A stretch of DNA of 64,000 bases from Paracoccus sp. M683 (GCF_007096355.1 NZ_VKDF01000005.1:205770-269769), one strand, 5' to 3'; shown: positions 27,778 to 36,609, numbered from the stretch's first letter. Notes: generated by a model from the sequence alone, not told the origin. Numbers and translations are program-made.

Positions 27778-27984
27778 ATGGCTGTCCCTCAGAATCGCGT
27801 TACCCGTTCCAAGCGCAATATGCGCCGCGCCCATGATGCGCTGGTTGCGGGCAATCCGAACGAATGCACCAATTGCGGCGAGTTGAAGCGCCCGCATCAC
27901 GTCTGCCCGTCCTGTGGCCATTATGCCGATCGTGAAGTGGTCGCAAAGGCCAACGAGATCGACCTGGACGACGACGCGGCGTAA
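27778..27984 (+). CDS. rpmF: 50S ribosomal protein L32
   Basis: 68-residue zinc-ribbon ribosomal protein. It starts [20 protein letters not shown], and the four zinc cysteines are in [11 protein letters not shown] and [12 protein letters not shown] 27778 is set by the conserved N-terminus; the frame stays open 60 residues further upstream without meaning. The 266 bases before it, back to the antiporter start, hold no gene I can support and should contain the promoters of both genes. Confidence 0.96.
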   Translation: MAVPQNRVTRSKRNMRRAHDALVAGNPNECTNCGELKRPHHVCPSCGHYADREVVAKANEIDLDDDAA

Positions 27985-28003
27985 GCCGCCGAACCGCTGA
28001 CCC

Positions 28004-29128
28004 ATGGTCACGACTGACGCGCAAAGCCCAGGCCCGCGCGCCCCTGTAGCCGGGGGCAGCGTGGTGATTTCGGTTGACGCCATGGGCGGCGACCGTGGCC
28101 CCACGGCTGTCATCGCCGGTATCGCGGAAAGCGCCGAGAAGAACCCCGAGATCAGTTTCATCGTCCATGGCGACGAAGAGCTGCTGCGGCGCCTGATCAG
28201 CAAGCGCCGCGGCCTGGCCGAGCGTTGCGACATTCGCCATGCGGAAGGCGTGGTGAAGATGGGTGACAAGCCCAGCCAGGTCGTGCGCAAGGGCGAGGAT
28301 ACGTCGATGTGGTCGGCGATCGAATCGGTGCGCCAGGGCGAGGCGACGGTTGCCGTATCCTGCGGCAATACCGGCGCGCTGATGGCGCTTTCGATGATTC
28401 GCCTGCGCAAGCTGCCCGGCGTGAACCGCCCGGCCATCGCCTGCCTGTGGCCCTCGAAAAGCCCGCAGGGTTTCAACATCATGCTGGATGCCGGGGCCGA
28501 TATTCGCGCCGAGGCTGCCGATCTGCTGCAATATGCGATGATGGGCGCGTCATATGCGCGCAACGGTCTGGGCGTGGCCCGCCCGCGTGTTGGCCTGCTG
28601 AATGTTGGCACCGAGGAGCACAAGGGTCGCCCCGAACTGAAAGAGGCGCATGAGCTGATCGGCCATGCCACCGCGGCGGGGGACTTCGACTATGTCGGCT
28701 TTGTCGAGGGCGGCGATCTGCCTTCGGGGCGTGTCGATGTGATCGTGACCGATGGGTTTACCGGGAATGTCGCGCTGAAGACCGGCGAGGGCACGGCCAA
28801 GCTGGTGGGCGAACTGCTGCGTGAGGCATTTGCCAATTCCTTCATGTCGAAATTCGCGGCGCTTCTGGCGATGACCTCGCTGAAGCGGCTGCAAAAGCGG
28901 ATCGACCCGCGCCGGGTGAATGGCGGCGTGTTTCTGGGCCTGAACGGGACCGTGGTGAAATCGCATGGCTCGGCCGATGCGACCGGGATCTCGGCGGCGA
29001 TCAAGCTGGCGTTCCAGCTGGCCAAATCCGGCTTTCAGGAACGGCTTGCCGCACGGGTCGCGCAAAGCATGGCCGTGGTGGCCGAAACGCCCGAAGCGGG
29101 CACCGGAGGCGAGGAGGCCGCATCGTGA
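28004..29128 (+). CDS. plsX: Phosphate acyltransferase
   Basis: 374-residue enzyme that makes acyl-phosphate from acyl-ACP for phospholipid synthesis. Marks: ISVDAMGGDRGPTAVIAG, SCGNTGALMALSMIRL, RPAIACLWPS and VIVTDGFTGNVALKTGEG. The N-terminus carries about 20 residues before the conserved core (MVTTDAQSPGPRAP). It begins 19 bases after rpmF and its stop overlaps the GTG of fabH (GTGA). Confidence 0.95.
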   Translation: MVTTDAQSPGPRAPVAGGSVVISVDAMGGDRGPTAVIAGIAESAEKNPEISFIVHGDEELLRRLISKRRGLAERCDIRHAEGVVKMGDKPSQVVRKGEDTSMWSAIESVRQGEATVAVSCGNTGALMALSMIRLRKLPGVNRPAIACLWPSKSPQGFNIMLDAGADIRAEAADLLQYAMMGASYARNGLGVARPRVGLLNVGTEEHKGRPELKEAHELIGHATAAGDFDYVGFVEGGDLPSGRVDVIVTDGFTGNVALKTGEGTAKLVGELLREAFANSFMSKFAALLAMTSLKRLQKRIDPRRVNGGVFLGLNGTVVKSHGSADATGISAAIKLAFQLAKSGFQERLAARVAQSMAVVAETPEAGTGGEEAAS

Positions 29129-30099
29129 CACTTCGCGCCGTCATCAAGGGCACGGGCCACTACCTGCCCGAACGGGTGGTCGAGAATAGCTGGTTCGAGG
29201 ACAAGATCGAGACCAGCGACGAATGGATTCGCGCCCGCACCGGGATCGAGCGGCGCCATTTCGCGGACGAGGGTCAGACCACCAGCGATCTGGCCATCCG
29301 CGCTGCCCGTGCCGCGCTGGACGATGCCGGGATGCAGGCGGATGACATCGACGCGATCGTGCTGGCGACATCGACCCCTGACCTGACCTTTCCGGCCGTG
29401 GCGACGATGGTGCAGGCGGGGCTGGGCATGACACGGGGCTTTGCCTTTGACGTGCAGGCGGTCTGTGCCGGTTTCGTTTTCGCGCTGGCCAATGCCGAAG
29501 GCCTGATCCGCGCGGGTCAGGCCCGTCGCGTGCTGGTGATCGGGGCCGAGACCTTCAGCCGGATCATGGATTGGGAAGACCGCTCGACCTGCGTGCTGTT
29601 TGGTGATGGCGCCGGGGCGGTTGTGCTGGAAGGTGTCGAGGGTCGGGGCGACAGCAATGACCGGGGCATTCTGGCCACCGATCTGAACAGCGACGGCCAG
29701 TATCGCGATCTGCTTTATGTGGATGGCGGCGTCAGTAGCACCGGCACGGCCGGCCATCTGAAGATGCAGGGCAATCTGGTGTTCCGCCATGCCGTCGAAA
29801 AGCTGGCCAGGACCGCCCATACCGCGCTGGACAAGGCCGGGCTGAGCCCCGAGCAGGTCGACTGGCTGGTGCCCCATCAGGCCAATGAGCGGATCATCAC
29901 CGCCACCGCGCAGAAGATGGGCGTGCCGATGGACAAGGTCGTGCTGACCGTGGCCGATCACGGCAATACCTCGGCGGCCTCGATCCCGCTGGCCTTGTCG
30001 GTCGCGGCCTCGCAGGGGCGGTTCAAGCCCGGCCAGGTGATCGTGACCGAGGCAATCGGCGGCGGGCTGAGCTGGGGCAGCGTGGTTCTGCGCTGGTAG
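29125..30099 (+). CDS. fabH: Beta-ketoacyl-ACP synthase III
   Basis: 324-residue enzyme that starts fatty acid synthesis by condensing acetyl-CoA with malonyl-ACP. The catalytic cysteine is in DVQAVCAGFVFAL, the histidine in WLVPHQANERII and the asparagine in DHGNTSAASIPLAL. The N-terminus (LRAVIKGTGHYLPERVVEN) is complete. The GTG start at 29125 overlaps the plsX stop by 4 bases. The usual next gene, ihfA, is about 3.6 kb away because of inserted genes. Confidence 0.96.
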   Translation: MTLRAVIKGTGHYLPERVVENSWFEDKIETSDEWIRARTGIERRHFADEGQTTSDLAIRAARAALDDAGMQADDIDAIVLATSTPDLTFPAVATMVQAGLGMTRGFAFDVQAVCAGFVFALANAEGLIRAGQARRVLVIGAETFSRIMDWEDRSTCVLFGDGAGAVVLEGVEGRGDSNDRGILATDLNSDGQYRDLLYVDGGVSSTGTAGHLKMQGNLVFRHAVEKLARTAHTALDKAGLSPEQVDWLVPHQANERIITATAQKMGVPMDKVVLTVADHGNTSAASIPLALSVAASQGRFKPGQVIVTEAIGGGLSWGSVVLRW

Positions 30100-30164
30100 C
30101 CGGGCAGGGGGCCTTGCCCCCATCGCCTGCGGCGATCCCCCCAGGATATTTGACTGAAGAAGAA
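30100..30164 (+). repeat. Dispersed hairpin/GAAGAAGAA repeat, copy B
   Basis: It starts right after the fabH stop. GGGGGC (30107-30112) and GCCCCC (30116-30121) form a hairpin, a second smaller hairpin (ATCGCCTGCGGCGAT) follows, then CCCCCCAGGATATTTG and CTGAAGAAGAA. It lies between convergent genes, so it may also act as a terminator. Confidence 0.75.
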
Positions 30165-30172
30165 ATGGCGGA

Positions 30173-30442
30173 TCAGCGCAGCTGGGAATCCTTGCTGCCG
30201 CGTCGGTTGATGCCGGCCGTGGGGCGAAAGGCCTTGTCGCGGCCTGACTGGCAATCGACGCAAAGCTGCACGCCCGGCACGGCCTGACGCCGCGCCTCGG
30301 GGATGGGATCGTCGCATTCAACGCAAAATTCGGCGCTGTTGCCGCCCCGGCGTTGCTGCGCCCGCATCCTGTCGATTGCCTCGCGGGTCGAGGCCTCGAT
30401 CTGTTCGTTCACCGCGCCCTCGGGCGCCCAACCACCAGCCAT
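30173..30442 (-). CDS. DksA/TraR-type C4 zinc-finger protein
   Basis: 89 residues. The C4 zinc finger is FCVECDDPIPEARRQAVPGVQLCVDC (two CxxC pairs), preceded by an alpha-helical stretch (ASTREAIDRMRAQQRRGG). Proteins of this short type bind RNA polymerase through the secondary channel or are TraR-like. The N-terminal coiled coil is shorter than in DksA proper. The start ATG is complement 30440-30442. It is divergent from the TRAP operon. A regulatory link to that operon is possible but not shown. Confidence 0.83.
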   Translation of the reverse strand: MAGGWAPEGAVNEQIEASTREAIDRMRAQQRRGGNSAEFCVECDDPIPEARRQAVPGVQLCVDCQSGRDKAFRPTAGINRRGSKDSQLR

Positions 30443-30507
30443 GTGCGGTCCTCCTTGCCAATCAGATAGGGATGGCGGGCCGTTAACGCAAACCTTGCGT
30501 CAAGCAG

Positions 30508-30536
30508 TTGACAGCATACCGGGCGTTTGGAACAGT
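30508..30536 (+). promoter_or_regulatory. Candidate promoter of the TRAP operon
   Basis: TTGACA (30508-30513) is followed after 17 bases by AACAGT (30531-30536), about 44 bases before the TTG start of the small permease gene. The -35 is perfect but the -10 is weak. Confidence 0.35.
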
Positions 30537-30579
30537 CTCTGCAACGCGGCATGAACAGGACCGCGACAGGGAGGACAGT

Positions 30580-31101
30580 TTGCCCATCATTCGTCTGATC
30601 GACGGCATCAATGAGGTCGTCGGCCGAATCGTTTCGGTCGTCGCGATCATCTTTGCAGGCATCATCATCTATGACGTCGTCATGCGCTATGTGTTCGGGA
30701 ACCCGACGCGTTGGGCATTTGATGTCACCAAGCAGCTTTTCGGATTTTATTTCATCATGCTGGGCGGCTATGCGCTGCGCCATCAGTCGCATGTCAAGGT
30801 CGATCTGGTGACCGAGAGACTGGGCCGCAACGCCCGGCGTTGGGTCGAGGCGGCCGGCTATCTGATCTTCTTCTTTCCCTTCGCCTGGATCTTTGCCCGT
30901 GAAAGCTGGAAATTCGCGATGACCTCGTGGAACCAGGGCGAGGTGACCTATGGCGCCGTGTCATTGCCGGTCTATCCGTTGAAGATGGCAATGTTCGTCG
31001 CGGCCGTGCTGTTGCTGGCCCAGGGCGTCAGCGAGCTTTTGAAGCTGGTCCTGAACAAGGCCGACCACCTTGAGCCGATGGAGCCGTTTGATGTCCGGTG
31101 A
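30580..31101 (+). CDS. TRAP transporter small permease (DctQ type)
   Basis: 173-residue membrane protein with four helices; DctQ subunit of a tripartite ATP-independent periplasmic transporter. Helices around IVSVVAIIFAGIIIYDVVMR, LFGFYFIMLGGYAL, WVEAAGYLIFFFPFAWIF and LKMAMFVAAVLLLAQGV; conserved HVKVDLV after the second. The start is TTG 30580 with a strong GGGAGGA at 30569-30575. It overlaps the large permease gene by 11 bases. Confidence 0.87.
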   Translation: MPIIRLIDGINEVVGRIVSVVAIIFAGIIIYDVVMRYVFGNPTRWAFDVTKQLFGFYFIMLGGYALRHQSHVKVDLVTERLGRNARRWVEAAGYLIFFFPFAWIFARESWKFAMTSWNQGEVTYGAVSLPVYPLKMAMFVAAVLLLAQGVSELLKLVLNKADHLEPMEPFDVR

Positions 31102-32422
31102 AACGATCGGCCTGATCATGGCCGGAATGCTGGTGCTTGGCCTGTTCATGGGCCATCCGCTGGCCTTTGTGCTGGGGGGCACGGCGGTTGCAGGCGCCTT
31201 TATCGCCGGCAAGCCGATGGTGCTGGGCATCGTCATCAACCGCATCTTTGGCGATGTGCTGGACAATTACGTGCTGATCGCCATTCCGCTGTTCGTGCTG
31301 ATGGCGCGGTTCCTGTCCGATAGTGGCGTCACCGACCGCATGTTCGAGGCGCTGCGGCACCTGATGGCCAGCGTGACCGGCGGTCTTGGGCTGGCGGTGG
31401 TGTTCATCTCGATCCTGCTGGCCGCGACTACGGGGATCATCGGTGCCTCGATCACCGTGATGGGGATGATGGCGCTGAAGCCGATGCTGCAATACGGCTA
31501 TGACAAGCGGCTGGCGACGGGGCTGATCGGCGCATCGGGTTGCCTTGGCATCCTGATCCCGCCCTCGATCATGTTGATCCTGATGGCGTCCTATGCGCCG
31601 GGCCTGTCGGTTGGCCAGCTGTTTGCCGGTGCGATGATACCCGGCGTTCTGCTGGGGCTGATGTACGCGATCTATGTGGCGGTGATTGCCTGGGTGCGGC
31701 CGGAATGGGCGCCCCCGGTCAAGGATGAAGAACAGATCAGCCGTGGCGCGATGTGGCGGATGCTGATCGTCGAGGCGGTGCCCCCGCTGGTGCTGATCCT
31801 GGGGATCCTGGGATCCATGCTGGCAGGCGTCGCCACCGCGACCGAAGCCAGTGCCATCGGCGCCGCCCTGGCCTTGCTGATCGTGATCTTCCGTGGCCGT
31901 TTCGAATGGCGCACCTTCTATTCGGCGCTGCTGGAGACGGGGCGCACCAGTGCAATGATCCTGTTCATCGTGGTCGGTGCCACGGCCTTTACCGGTGTGT
32001 TCAACATCACTGGCGGGCTGCGCGCCAGCCAGGACCTGATCCGGGGGCTGGCCGACGATCCCTATACGCTGGTGGCGGTGATGCTGCTGGTGGTCTTTGT
32101 GCTGGGCATGTTCCTCGACTGGACCGGGATCGTGCTGCTGTCCTTCCCGATCTTCCTGCCGCTGGTCAAGGAAATGGGCATCGACCCGCTGTGGTTCGTG
32201 ATCCTGATGGCGGTGGTGTTGCAGACCAGTTTCCTGTCGCCGCCCTTCGGATATGCGCTGTTCTATATGCGCGCCATCGCCCCGCCCGAGGTGCGCACCG
32301 CCGACATCATCCGGGGGGTCTTGCCGTTCATCGCGCTGGTGCTGCTGATGTGCGTGCTGATCATCGCCTTCCCGTCGCTGGTCAGCTGGCTGCCGACAAA
32401 GCTTTACGGTGCGGCGGGTTGA
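31091..32422 (+). CDS. TRAP transporter large permease (DctM type)
   Basis: 443-residue, about 12-helix membrane subunit that couples uptake to the sodium or proton gradient. Marks: GIIGASITVMGMMALKPML, GASGCLGILIPPSIMLILMAS, and FLSPPFGYALFYMRAIAPPE. ATG 31091 (MSGETIGLIMAGMLV) lies inside the end of the small permease gene, so expression is coupled. It is followed after 38 bases by the substrate-binding protein gene. Confidence 0.92.
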   Translation: MSGETIGLIMAGMLVLGLFMGHPLAFVLGGTAVAGAFIAGKPMVLGIVINRIFGDVLDNYVLIAIPLFVLMARFLSDSGVTDRMFEALRHLMASVTGGLGLAVVFISILLAATTGIIGASITVMGMMALKPMLQYGYDKRLATGLIGASGCLGILIPPSIMLILMASYAPGLSVGQLFAGAMIPGVLLGLMYAIYVAVIAWVRPEWAPPVKDEEQISRGAMWRMLIVEAVPPLVLILGILGSMLAGVATATEASAIGAALALLIVIFRGRFEWRTFYSALLETGRTSAMILFIVVGATAFTGVFNITGGLRASQDLIRGLADDPYTLVAVMLLVVFVLGMFLDWTGIVLLSFPIFLPLVKEMGIDPLWFVILMAVVLQTSFLSPPFGYALFYMRAIAPPEVRTADIIRGVLPFIALVLLMCVLIIAFPSLVSWLPTKLYGAAG

Positions 32423-32460
32423 CGCGCCGGGCCAGACAAAACTCAACAAGGAGGATACCA

Positions 32461-33552
32461 ATGAAGCATTATCTGACCGGGGCCGCGCTGGCCGCCGTCA
32501 CTGTCGCGGCTGCGCCCGCGATGGCCGAAAACTGGACCATGACCTCGACCTGGCCGTCCAGCCTGGAACTGATCGAGATCGACAAGCATTTCGTGGAACT
32601 GGCCAACGCCATGATCCCCGATGATCAACTGACCATCGAATTCTTCGACGGCGGTTCGCTGGTTCCGGCGGGCGAGGTGTTCGGCGCGGTCGAATCGGGC
32701 ACCATTCAGGCCGGCGGCGACTGGCCGGGCTATTGGGCGGGGCGTGACAGCGCGTTTTCGCCCTTGGCCACGACCTCGGCGCTGTTCAACGCCGTGGATT
32801 ACATCAACTGGATCCAGGAATGGGGCGGGGCGGACCTGTATAACGAGGTCTATGGCAAGTTCGGCATGGTCTATCTGCCCTATGGCGTGACCAATAACGA
32901 ATCGGGCTTCCGCACCGTCGACAAGCCGATCGTCACCACCGAGGATCTGAAGGGCCTGCGCCTGCGCCTTTCCGGCTATGAGCAGGGCAAGCTGCTGGAA
33001 AAGCTGGGTGGTAATCAGGTCAGCATGGCCGGCGGCGAGATCTATCAGTCGCTGGAGCGTGGCGTGATCGACGGGGCCGAGTTCTCGACGCCCAACGTGG
33101 ACTGGTCGGGCGGCTTCCAGCAGGTGACGAAATACTGGTCGACGCCGGGCTGGCACCAGTCGGCATCCGTCTTTGGCGTGATGATCAACAAGGCAAGCTG
33201 GGATGCGCTGACGCCGGAAACCCAGGAAACGCTGAAGGTCGCGGCCTCCGCCAACCTGCTGTGGTCGCTGGCCTTCACCGAAAAGCGCGCCACCGAAGCC
33301 TATGCCGAGTTCAAAGAGGCCGGGACCGAGATCACCCGTCTGGACGACGCCACGCTGGAAAACATCCAGATGCTCGCCAACGAGACGATCGAGGAAGCCG
33401 CCTGTGAAAACCCGCTTTCGGCCAAGGTCTATGCCAGCATGATCGCCTATTTGCAGGACTACAGCCAATGGCGCGACGCCTCGGCGCCTTACAACCTTGG
33501 TCGCAGCCCGAACGGGCCGGATCTGGCCAAAATTCAGGCTTGCGCCGGCTAA
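32461..33552 (+). CDS. TRAP transporter substrate-binding protein (DctP family)
   Basis: 363-residue periplasmic binding protein. The signal peptide is [22 protein letters not shown] with cleavage after AMA. The DctP fold is seen in [41 protein letters not shown] and [20 protein letters not shown]. An overall likeness to TakP-like binders of 2-oxoacids makes a keto- or hydroxy-acid likely, but the ligand cannot be fixed from sequence alone. AAGGAGG lies just before ATG 32461. A strong terminator hairpin follows. Confidence 0.9.
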   Translation: MKHYLTGAALAAVTVAAAPAMAENWTMTSTWPSSLELIEIDKHFVELANAMIPDDQLTIEFFDGGSLVPAGEVFGAVESGTIQAGGDWPGYWAGRDSAFSPLATTSALFNAVDYINWIQEWGGADLYNEVYGKFGMVYLPYGVTNNESGFRTVDKPIVTTEDLKGLRLRLSGYEQGKLLEKLGGNQVSMAGGEIYQSLERGVIDGAEFSTPNVDWSGGFQQVTKYWSTPGWHQSASVFGVMINKASWDALTPETQETLKVAASANLLWSLAFTEKRATEAYAEFKEAGTEITRLDDATLENIQMLANETIEEAACENPLSAKVYASMIAYLQDYSQWRDASAPYNLGRSPNGPDLAKIQACAG

Positions 33553-33599
33553 GCCGGGGACGACCGGCACTAAATCGCGCAAAATCAACGCAGAACGAT

Positions 33600-33626
33600 G
33601 GGGCGGGGGAACAAATCCCCCGCCCC
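33600..33626 (+). terminator. Terminator of the TRAP operon
   Basis: GGGGCGGGGG (33600-33609) pairs perfectly with CCCCCGCCCC (33617-33626) across a 7-base loop. A short T-containing stretch (GCTTGTTG) follows. It separates the TRAP operon from ihfA. Confidence 0.75.
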
Positions 33627-33631
33627 GCTTG

Positions 33632-33660
33632 TTGACAGCGGAACCGAAACTGACCAATCT
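33632..33660 (+). promoter_or_regulatory. Candidate ihfA promoter
   Basis: TTGACA (33632-33637) lies just beyond the terminator, with CAATCT (33655-33660) 17 bases on and the ihfA start 26 bases later. The -35 is perfect, the -10 weak. Confidence 0.35.
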
Positions 33661-33685
33661 TGAGTGCAATCGACATGGTGCAGGT

Positions 33686-33988
33686 ATGAGTGAAAAGACG
33701 CTGACACGGATGGATCTGGCCGAGGCGGTTTTCCGCGAGGTCGGCCTGTCGCGCCATGAATCGGCGCAACTGGTGGAAACCGTTCTGTTGCATATCTCTG
33801 ACGCATTGGTGGCCGGCCATCAGGTCAAGATCTCGTCCTTTGGCACGTTCAGCGTGCGCGAAAAGAACGAGCGAATCGGCCGCAACCCCAAAACCGGGGA
33901 AGAGGTGCCAATCACGCCGCGCCGGGTTCTGTCATTCCGGCCATCGCATCTGATGAAAGATCGCGTCTCGGCCGGCAACAAGCGGTAG
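33686..33988 (+). CDS. ihfA: Integration host factor alpha subunit
   Basis: 100-residue DNA-bending protein. The family pattern is complete: [21 protein letters not shown], then [28 protein letters not shown] with the DNA-intercalating proline arm, and [16 protein letters not shown]. The start ATG 33686 is fixed by the N-terminus. The merR gene follows after 13 bases, as usual in alphaproteobacteria. Confidence 0.95.
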   Translation: MSEKTLTRMDLAEAVFREVGLSRHESAQLVETVLLHISDALVAGHQVKISSFGTFSVREKNERIGRNPKTGEEVPITPRRVLSFRPSHLMKDRVSAGNKR

Positions 33989-34001
33989 GGCCGGCTAAGG
34001 C

Positions 34002-34715
34002 ATGGCAAAGGGGGCAGAGGCATTCCGGTCCATCGGCGAAGTCGCCAAGATGATCGGAGTCGCGCCCCATGTGCTGCGCTATTGGGAAACCCAGTTCAGC
34101 CTGCTGAAGCCGATGAAGCGCGGCGATGGCCGCCGCTATTACCGGCCCGACGATGTGCGTCTGGCCGCCGGCATCTGCGAGATCCTGCGCGATGAGGGGC
34201 TGACCATTCGCGGCGCCAAGAAGATGCTGTCCAAGGATCGGGGCGAATCGGTCCGTGCCCGTGGTGCGATCAAGTTGGGCGAAGCGGTGGAAACCGTTGC
34301 CGCCGATTCTGGGGCTGTCGATGGGGATGGCCGGGCCAGCATCGAAAGCGTCACCGAGACTGCGGCCATGACGCCCAAACCTGTCGCCCCGCCGCCGGAC
34401 GCTGCCAGCCTGTCCGAGCTGGATCAGCCCGATCGCGCACCGCGGTCGCGCAACCGCAAGCGCCCAGTCCCGACCCGCGTGCCCGACCCGCTGCCGCTGT
34501 TTCCCGAGGATCGGCCGGATACCGGGCTTGCTGCCGACCCGGCCGCCTCTGCTGCCCGGCAGCCTGTCGCGGTCGACCCGGTTCAGGCAGCCTGGCTGGG
34601 GCGGCTGATCGGCGTTACTGCGGCGTTGCAGGCATCGCAGGGCGGGGCCGACCTGTCCGATCCTGCGCGCGACGTGGCCCGGCAGCTGCTTGACGCCATC
34701 GCAGATCACTATTGA
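34002..34715 (+). CDS. MerR-family transcriptional regulator
   Basis: 237 residues. The N-terminal MerR helix-turn-helix (FRSIGEVAKMIGVAPHVLRYWETQF, then GDGRRYYRPDDVRLAAGICEIL) spans about 1-85. The rest is a long Ala/Pro/Arg-rich linker and a short helical end (WLGRLIGVTAALQASQ, ARDVARQLLDAIADHY). No cysteine or drug-binding sensor domain is seen. The position downstream of ihfA is conserved in the group; the targets are unknown. Confidence 0.9.
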   Translation: MAKGAEAFRSIGEVAKMIGVAPHVLRYWETQFSLLKPMKRGDGRRYYRPDDVRLAAGICEILRDEGLTIRGAKKMLSKDRGESVRARGAIKLGEAVETVAADSGAVDGDGRASIESVTETAAMTPKPVAPPPDAASLSELDQPDRAPRSRNRKRPVPTRVPDPLPLFPEDRPDTGLAADPAASAARQPVAVDPVQAAWLGRLIGVTAALQASQGGADLSDPARDVARQLLDAIADHY

Positions 34716-34760
34716 TCCGCATTCATGTCGCCTGACTGTCAATTTTCCGCAAACCGGCCC

Positions 34761-34790
34761 TTGTGCTGCCCGCAAGCTTCGCTCTATATG
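34761..34790 (+). promoter_or_regulatory. Promoter of tRNA-Pro
   Basis: TTGTGC (34761-34766) and TATATG (34785-34790) are 18 bases apart; the mature tRNA begins 9 bases after the -10 box, so transcription should start almost at the tRNA 5' end. Confidence 0.55.
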
Positions 34791-34798
34791 GCCGGCGT

Positions 34799-34876
34799 CG
34801 GGCCGTGGCGCAGCCTGGTTAGCGCGTCCGTCTGGGGGGCGGAAGGCCGAGAGTTCGAATCTCTCCGGCCCGACCA
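34799..34876 (+). tRNA. tRNA-Pro (GGG anticodon)
   Basis: Acceptor CGGGCCG (34799-34805) pairs with CGGCCCG (34866-34872), then A and an encoded CCA (34874-34876). The anticodon arm is TCCGT-CTGGGGG-GCGGA with anticodon GGG. The T arm contains GAGAGTTCGAATCTCTC. A complete cloverleaf of 78 bases; reads CCC proline codons. Confidence 0.95.
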
Positions 34877-34883
34877 TTCCGAT

Positions 34884-34913
34884 AACGCCCATCCCTTTGC
34901 GGGGGTGGGCGTT
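34884..34913 (+). terminator. Hairpin after tRNA-Pro
   Basis: AACGCCCATCCC (34884-34895) pairs with GGGGTGGGCGTT (34902-34913), 12 pairs including one T-G, with a 6-base loop. It ends the tRNA transcript, although the T-run is short (GTTCG). Confidence 0.65.
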
Positions 34914-34932
34914 CGCATTTGCGGAGACCAGC

Positions 34933-36003
34933 ATGAATGGTGTTTTGCCTGACAGCGAATTGCGGCGGTTGATCGAAACCGGCGCGATCTCGGCCAAACC
35001 GGCGATCATTCCCGAACAGATCCAGCCCGCCAGTCTTGACTTGCGGCTTGGCAGCACGGCCTATCGGTTGCGCGCCAGTTTTCTGGCCGGCAAGGGGCGC
35101 CGGGTCGAGGATCGGCTGCCTGATTTCCAGATGCATCAGATGGATCTGACAAATGGCGCGGTGCTGGAACGCGGCTGCGTCTATCTGGTGCCGCTGATCG
35201 AACGGCTGCGCCTGCCCGCCGGGCTGACCGCCGTGGCCAATGCGAAATCCTCGACCGGGCGGTTGGATCTGCTGACCCGGCTGGTCACCGATGACGGGAC
35301 CGAATTTGACCGGCTGCCTGATGGTTATGACGGCCCGCTTTATGCCGAGATCTGCCCGCGATCATTCAGCGTGCTGGTGCGCCCCGGCATGCGGCTGAAC
35401 CAGTTGCGTCTGCGGCAGGGGCAGGCGGTGCTGTCTGATGCGCAGCTAAGCGAATTAAACGCCGATCAGCCGCTGGTTACGGGCGGGCCGGCGCTGATTG
35501 ATCAGGGCCTGGGTTTCTCGGTCGATCTGCGCCCCGAGGCGGGCGATCTGGTCGGTTATCGCGCCAAACCGCATAGTGGCGTTGTCGATCTGGATCGGAT
35601 CGGTGCCTATGACGCGCGCGAGTTCTGGGACGAGCTGCGCACCGATGAGGGCCGGCTGATTCTGGACCCCGGCGCCTTCTATATCCTTGTCAGCCGCGAG
35701 GCCGTGGCCATCCCGCCCGAATACGCCGCCGAAATGGCGCCCTATCTGGCTATGGTGGGCGAGTTTCGGGTGCATTACGCCGGCTTCTTTGACCCCGGTT
35801 TCGGTGTGGGTCAGGCGGGGGCTGGCGCGCGCGGCGTGCTGGAGGTGCGCTGCCATGAGGCGCCCTTCGTGCTGGAACATGGGCAGGTGGTCGGTCGGCT
35901 GGTCTATGAACGCATGGCGGCGCTGCCGGACCGGCTGTATGGTGCGGGGATCGCCTCGAATTATCAGGGGCAGGGGCTGAAGCTGGCCAAGCAGTTCCGC
36001 TAG
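34933..36003 (+). CDS. dcd: dCTP deaminase, double-length form
   Basis: 356 residues, roughly twice the usual 190 of Dcd, as in alphaproteobacterial 2'-deoxycytidine 5'-triphosphate deaminases. It makes dUTP for dTMP synthesis. The N-terminal half shows IQPASLDLRLGSTAYRLRAS, ANAKSSTGRLDLLTR and FSVLVRPGMRLNQLRLRQG. The C-terminal half repeats the fold with PGAFYILVSREAVAIPPEYAAEM, FDPGFGVGQAG and EVRCHEAPFVLEHGQ. ATG 34933 follows the tRNA hairpin. The stop shares the bases CTAG with that of the convergent VOC gene. Confidence 0.9.
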   Translation: MNGVLPDSELRRLIETGAISAKPAIIPEQIQPASLDLRLGSTAYRLRASFLAGKGRRVEDRLPDFQMHQMDLTNGAVLERGCVYLVPLIERLRLPAGLTAVANAKSSTGRLDLLTRLVTDDGTEFDRLPDGYDGPLYAEICPRSFSVLVRPGMRLNQLRLRQGQAVLSDAQLSELNADQPLVTGGPALIDQGLGFSVDLRPEAGDLVGYRAKPHSGVVDLDRIGAYDAREFWDELRTDEGRLILDPGAFYILVSREAVAIPPEYAAEMAPYLAMVGEFRVHYAGFFDPGFGVGQAGAGARGVLEVRCHEAPFVLEHGQVVGRLVYERMAALPDRLYGAGIASNYQGQGLKLAKQFR

Positions 36004-36443
36004 GGCCGCCAGATGGCGGGATCGGCCAGTTCGATCGAATTGCCGGCGGGATCGCGCAGATAGATGGATCGCGCGCCGTTGGGCCAGCGGAAATCGGCCT
36101 CGATTGCGATGCCGGCGGTTTGCAGATGCGTGCGCCAGTCGTCCAGCATGTCTGGTGCGACCGCCAGACAATAATGGCCCGGCCCCCGCGCGCCATGCGG
36201 CGGCACGGGCAGGCGCGCGTCAGCGGCTGGCGGGTGTTCGGTCGCCTCTGCGCGAAAGACCAGCAGAACCTGCGGGCGCGGGCTGTCCGAAACGCGAAAA
36301 AACGCATGTCTGCCGGGGCTTAATTGAAAGCAGGTCAGACCCATGATGCCCCGCCAAAAGCCGATTGCCGCGTCCAGATCGTCGACATAGAGCGCGGATT
36401 CCAAGGTGCCAAGCACGGGCGGGGCAGTGGATCGGTCAGGCAT
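36000..36443 (-). CDS. VOC-family protein (glyoxalase/dioxygenase-like)
   Basis: 147 residues with one vicinal-oxygen-chelate domain: LESALYVDDLDAAIGFWRGIMGL at the N-terminus, GPGHYCLAVAPDMLDDW in the middle and SIYLRDPAGNSIELADPAIW at the C-terminus, where the last Glu is the usual metal ligand. I chose the ATG at complement 36441-36443 (MPDRSTAP), which fits the family N-terminus; the open frame upstream adds 29 unlikely residues. The substrate is unknown. Confidence 0.85.
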   Translation of the reverse strand: MPDRSTAPPVLGTLESALYVDDLDAAIGFWRGIMGLTCFQLSPGRHAFFRVSDSPRPQVLLVFRAEATEHPPAADARLPVPPHGARGPGHYCLAVAPDMLDDWRTHLQTAGIAIEADFRWPNGARSIYLRDPAGNSIELADPAIWRP

Positions 36444-36581
36444 GGGTTCAGATTGCCATGGCGGCTGGCGTGCCGCAATCGGATTGCGCAGGATACCGTG
36501 CAGGGGGGCAGTCCGGGGTGCGGGCGTCATGCCGTTGTCACAGCGGCAGGCTATTCCTTGGGTGCCAATACATACTGGGGC

Positions 36582-36609
36582 TTGTCAGATTTCAGACGCG
36601 ATATATAGT
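36582..36609 (+). promoter_or_regulatory. Candidate promoter of the HNH endonuclease gene
   Basis: TTGTCA (36582-36587) and TATAGT (36604-36609) are 16 bases apart, about 60 bases before the start codon. Confidence 0.5.
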
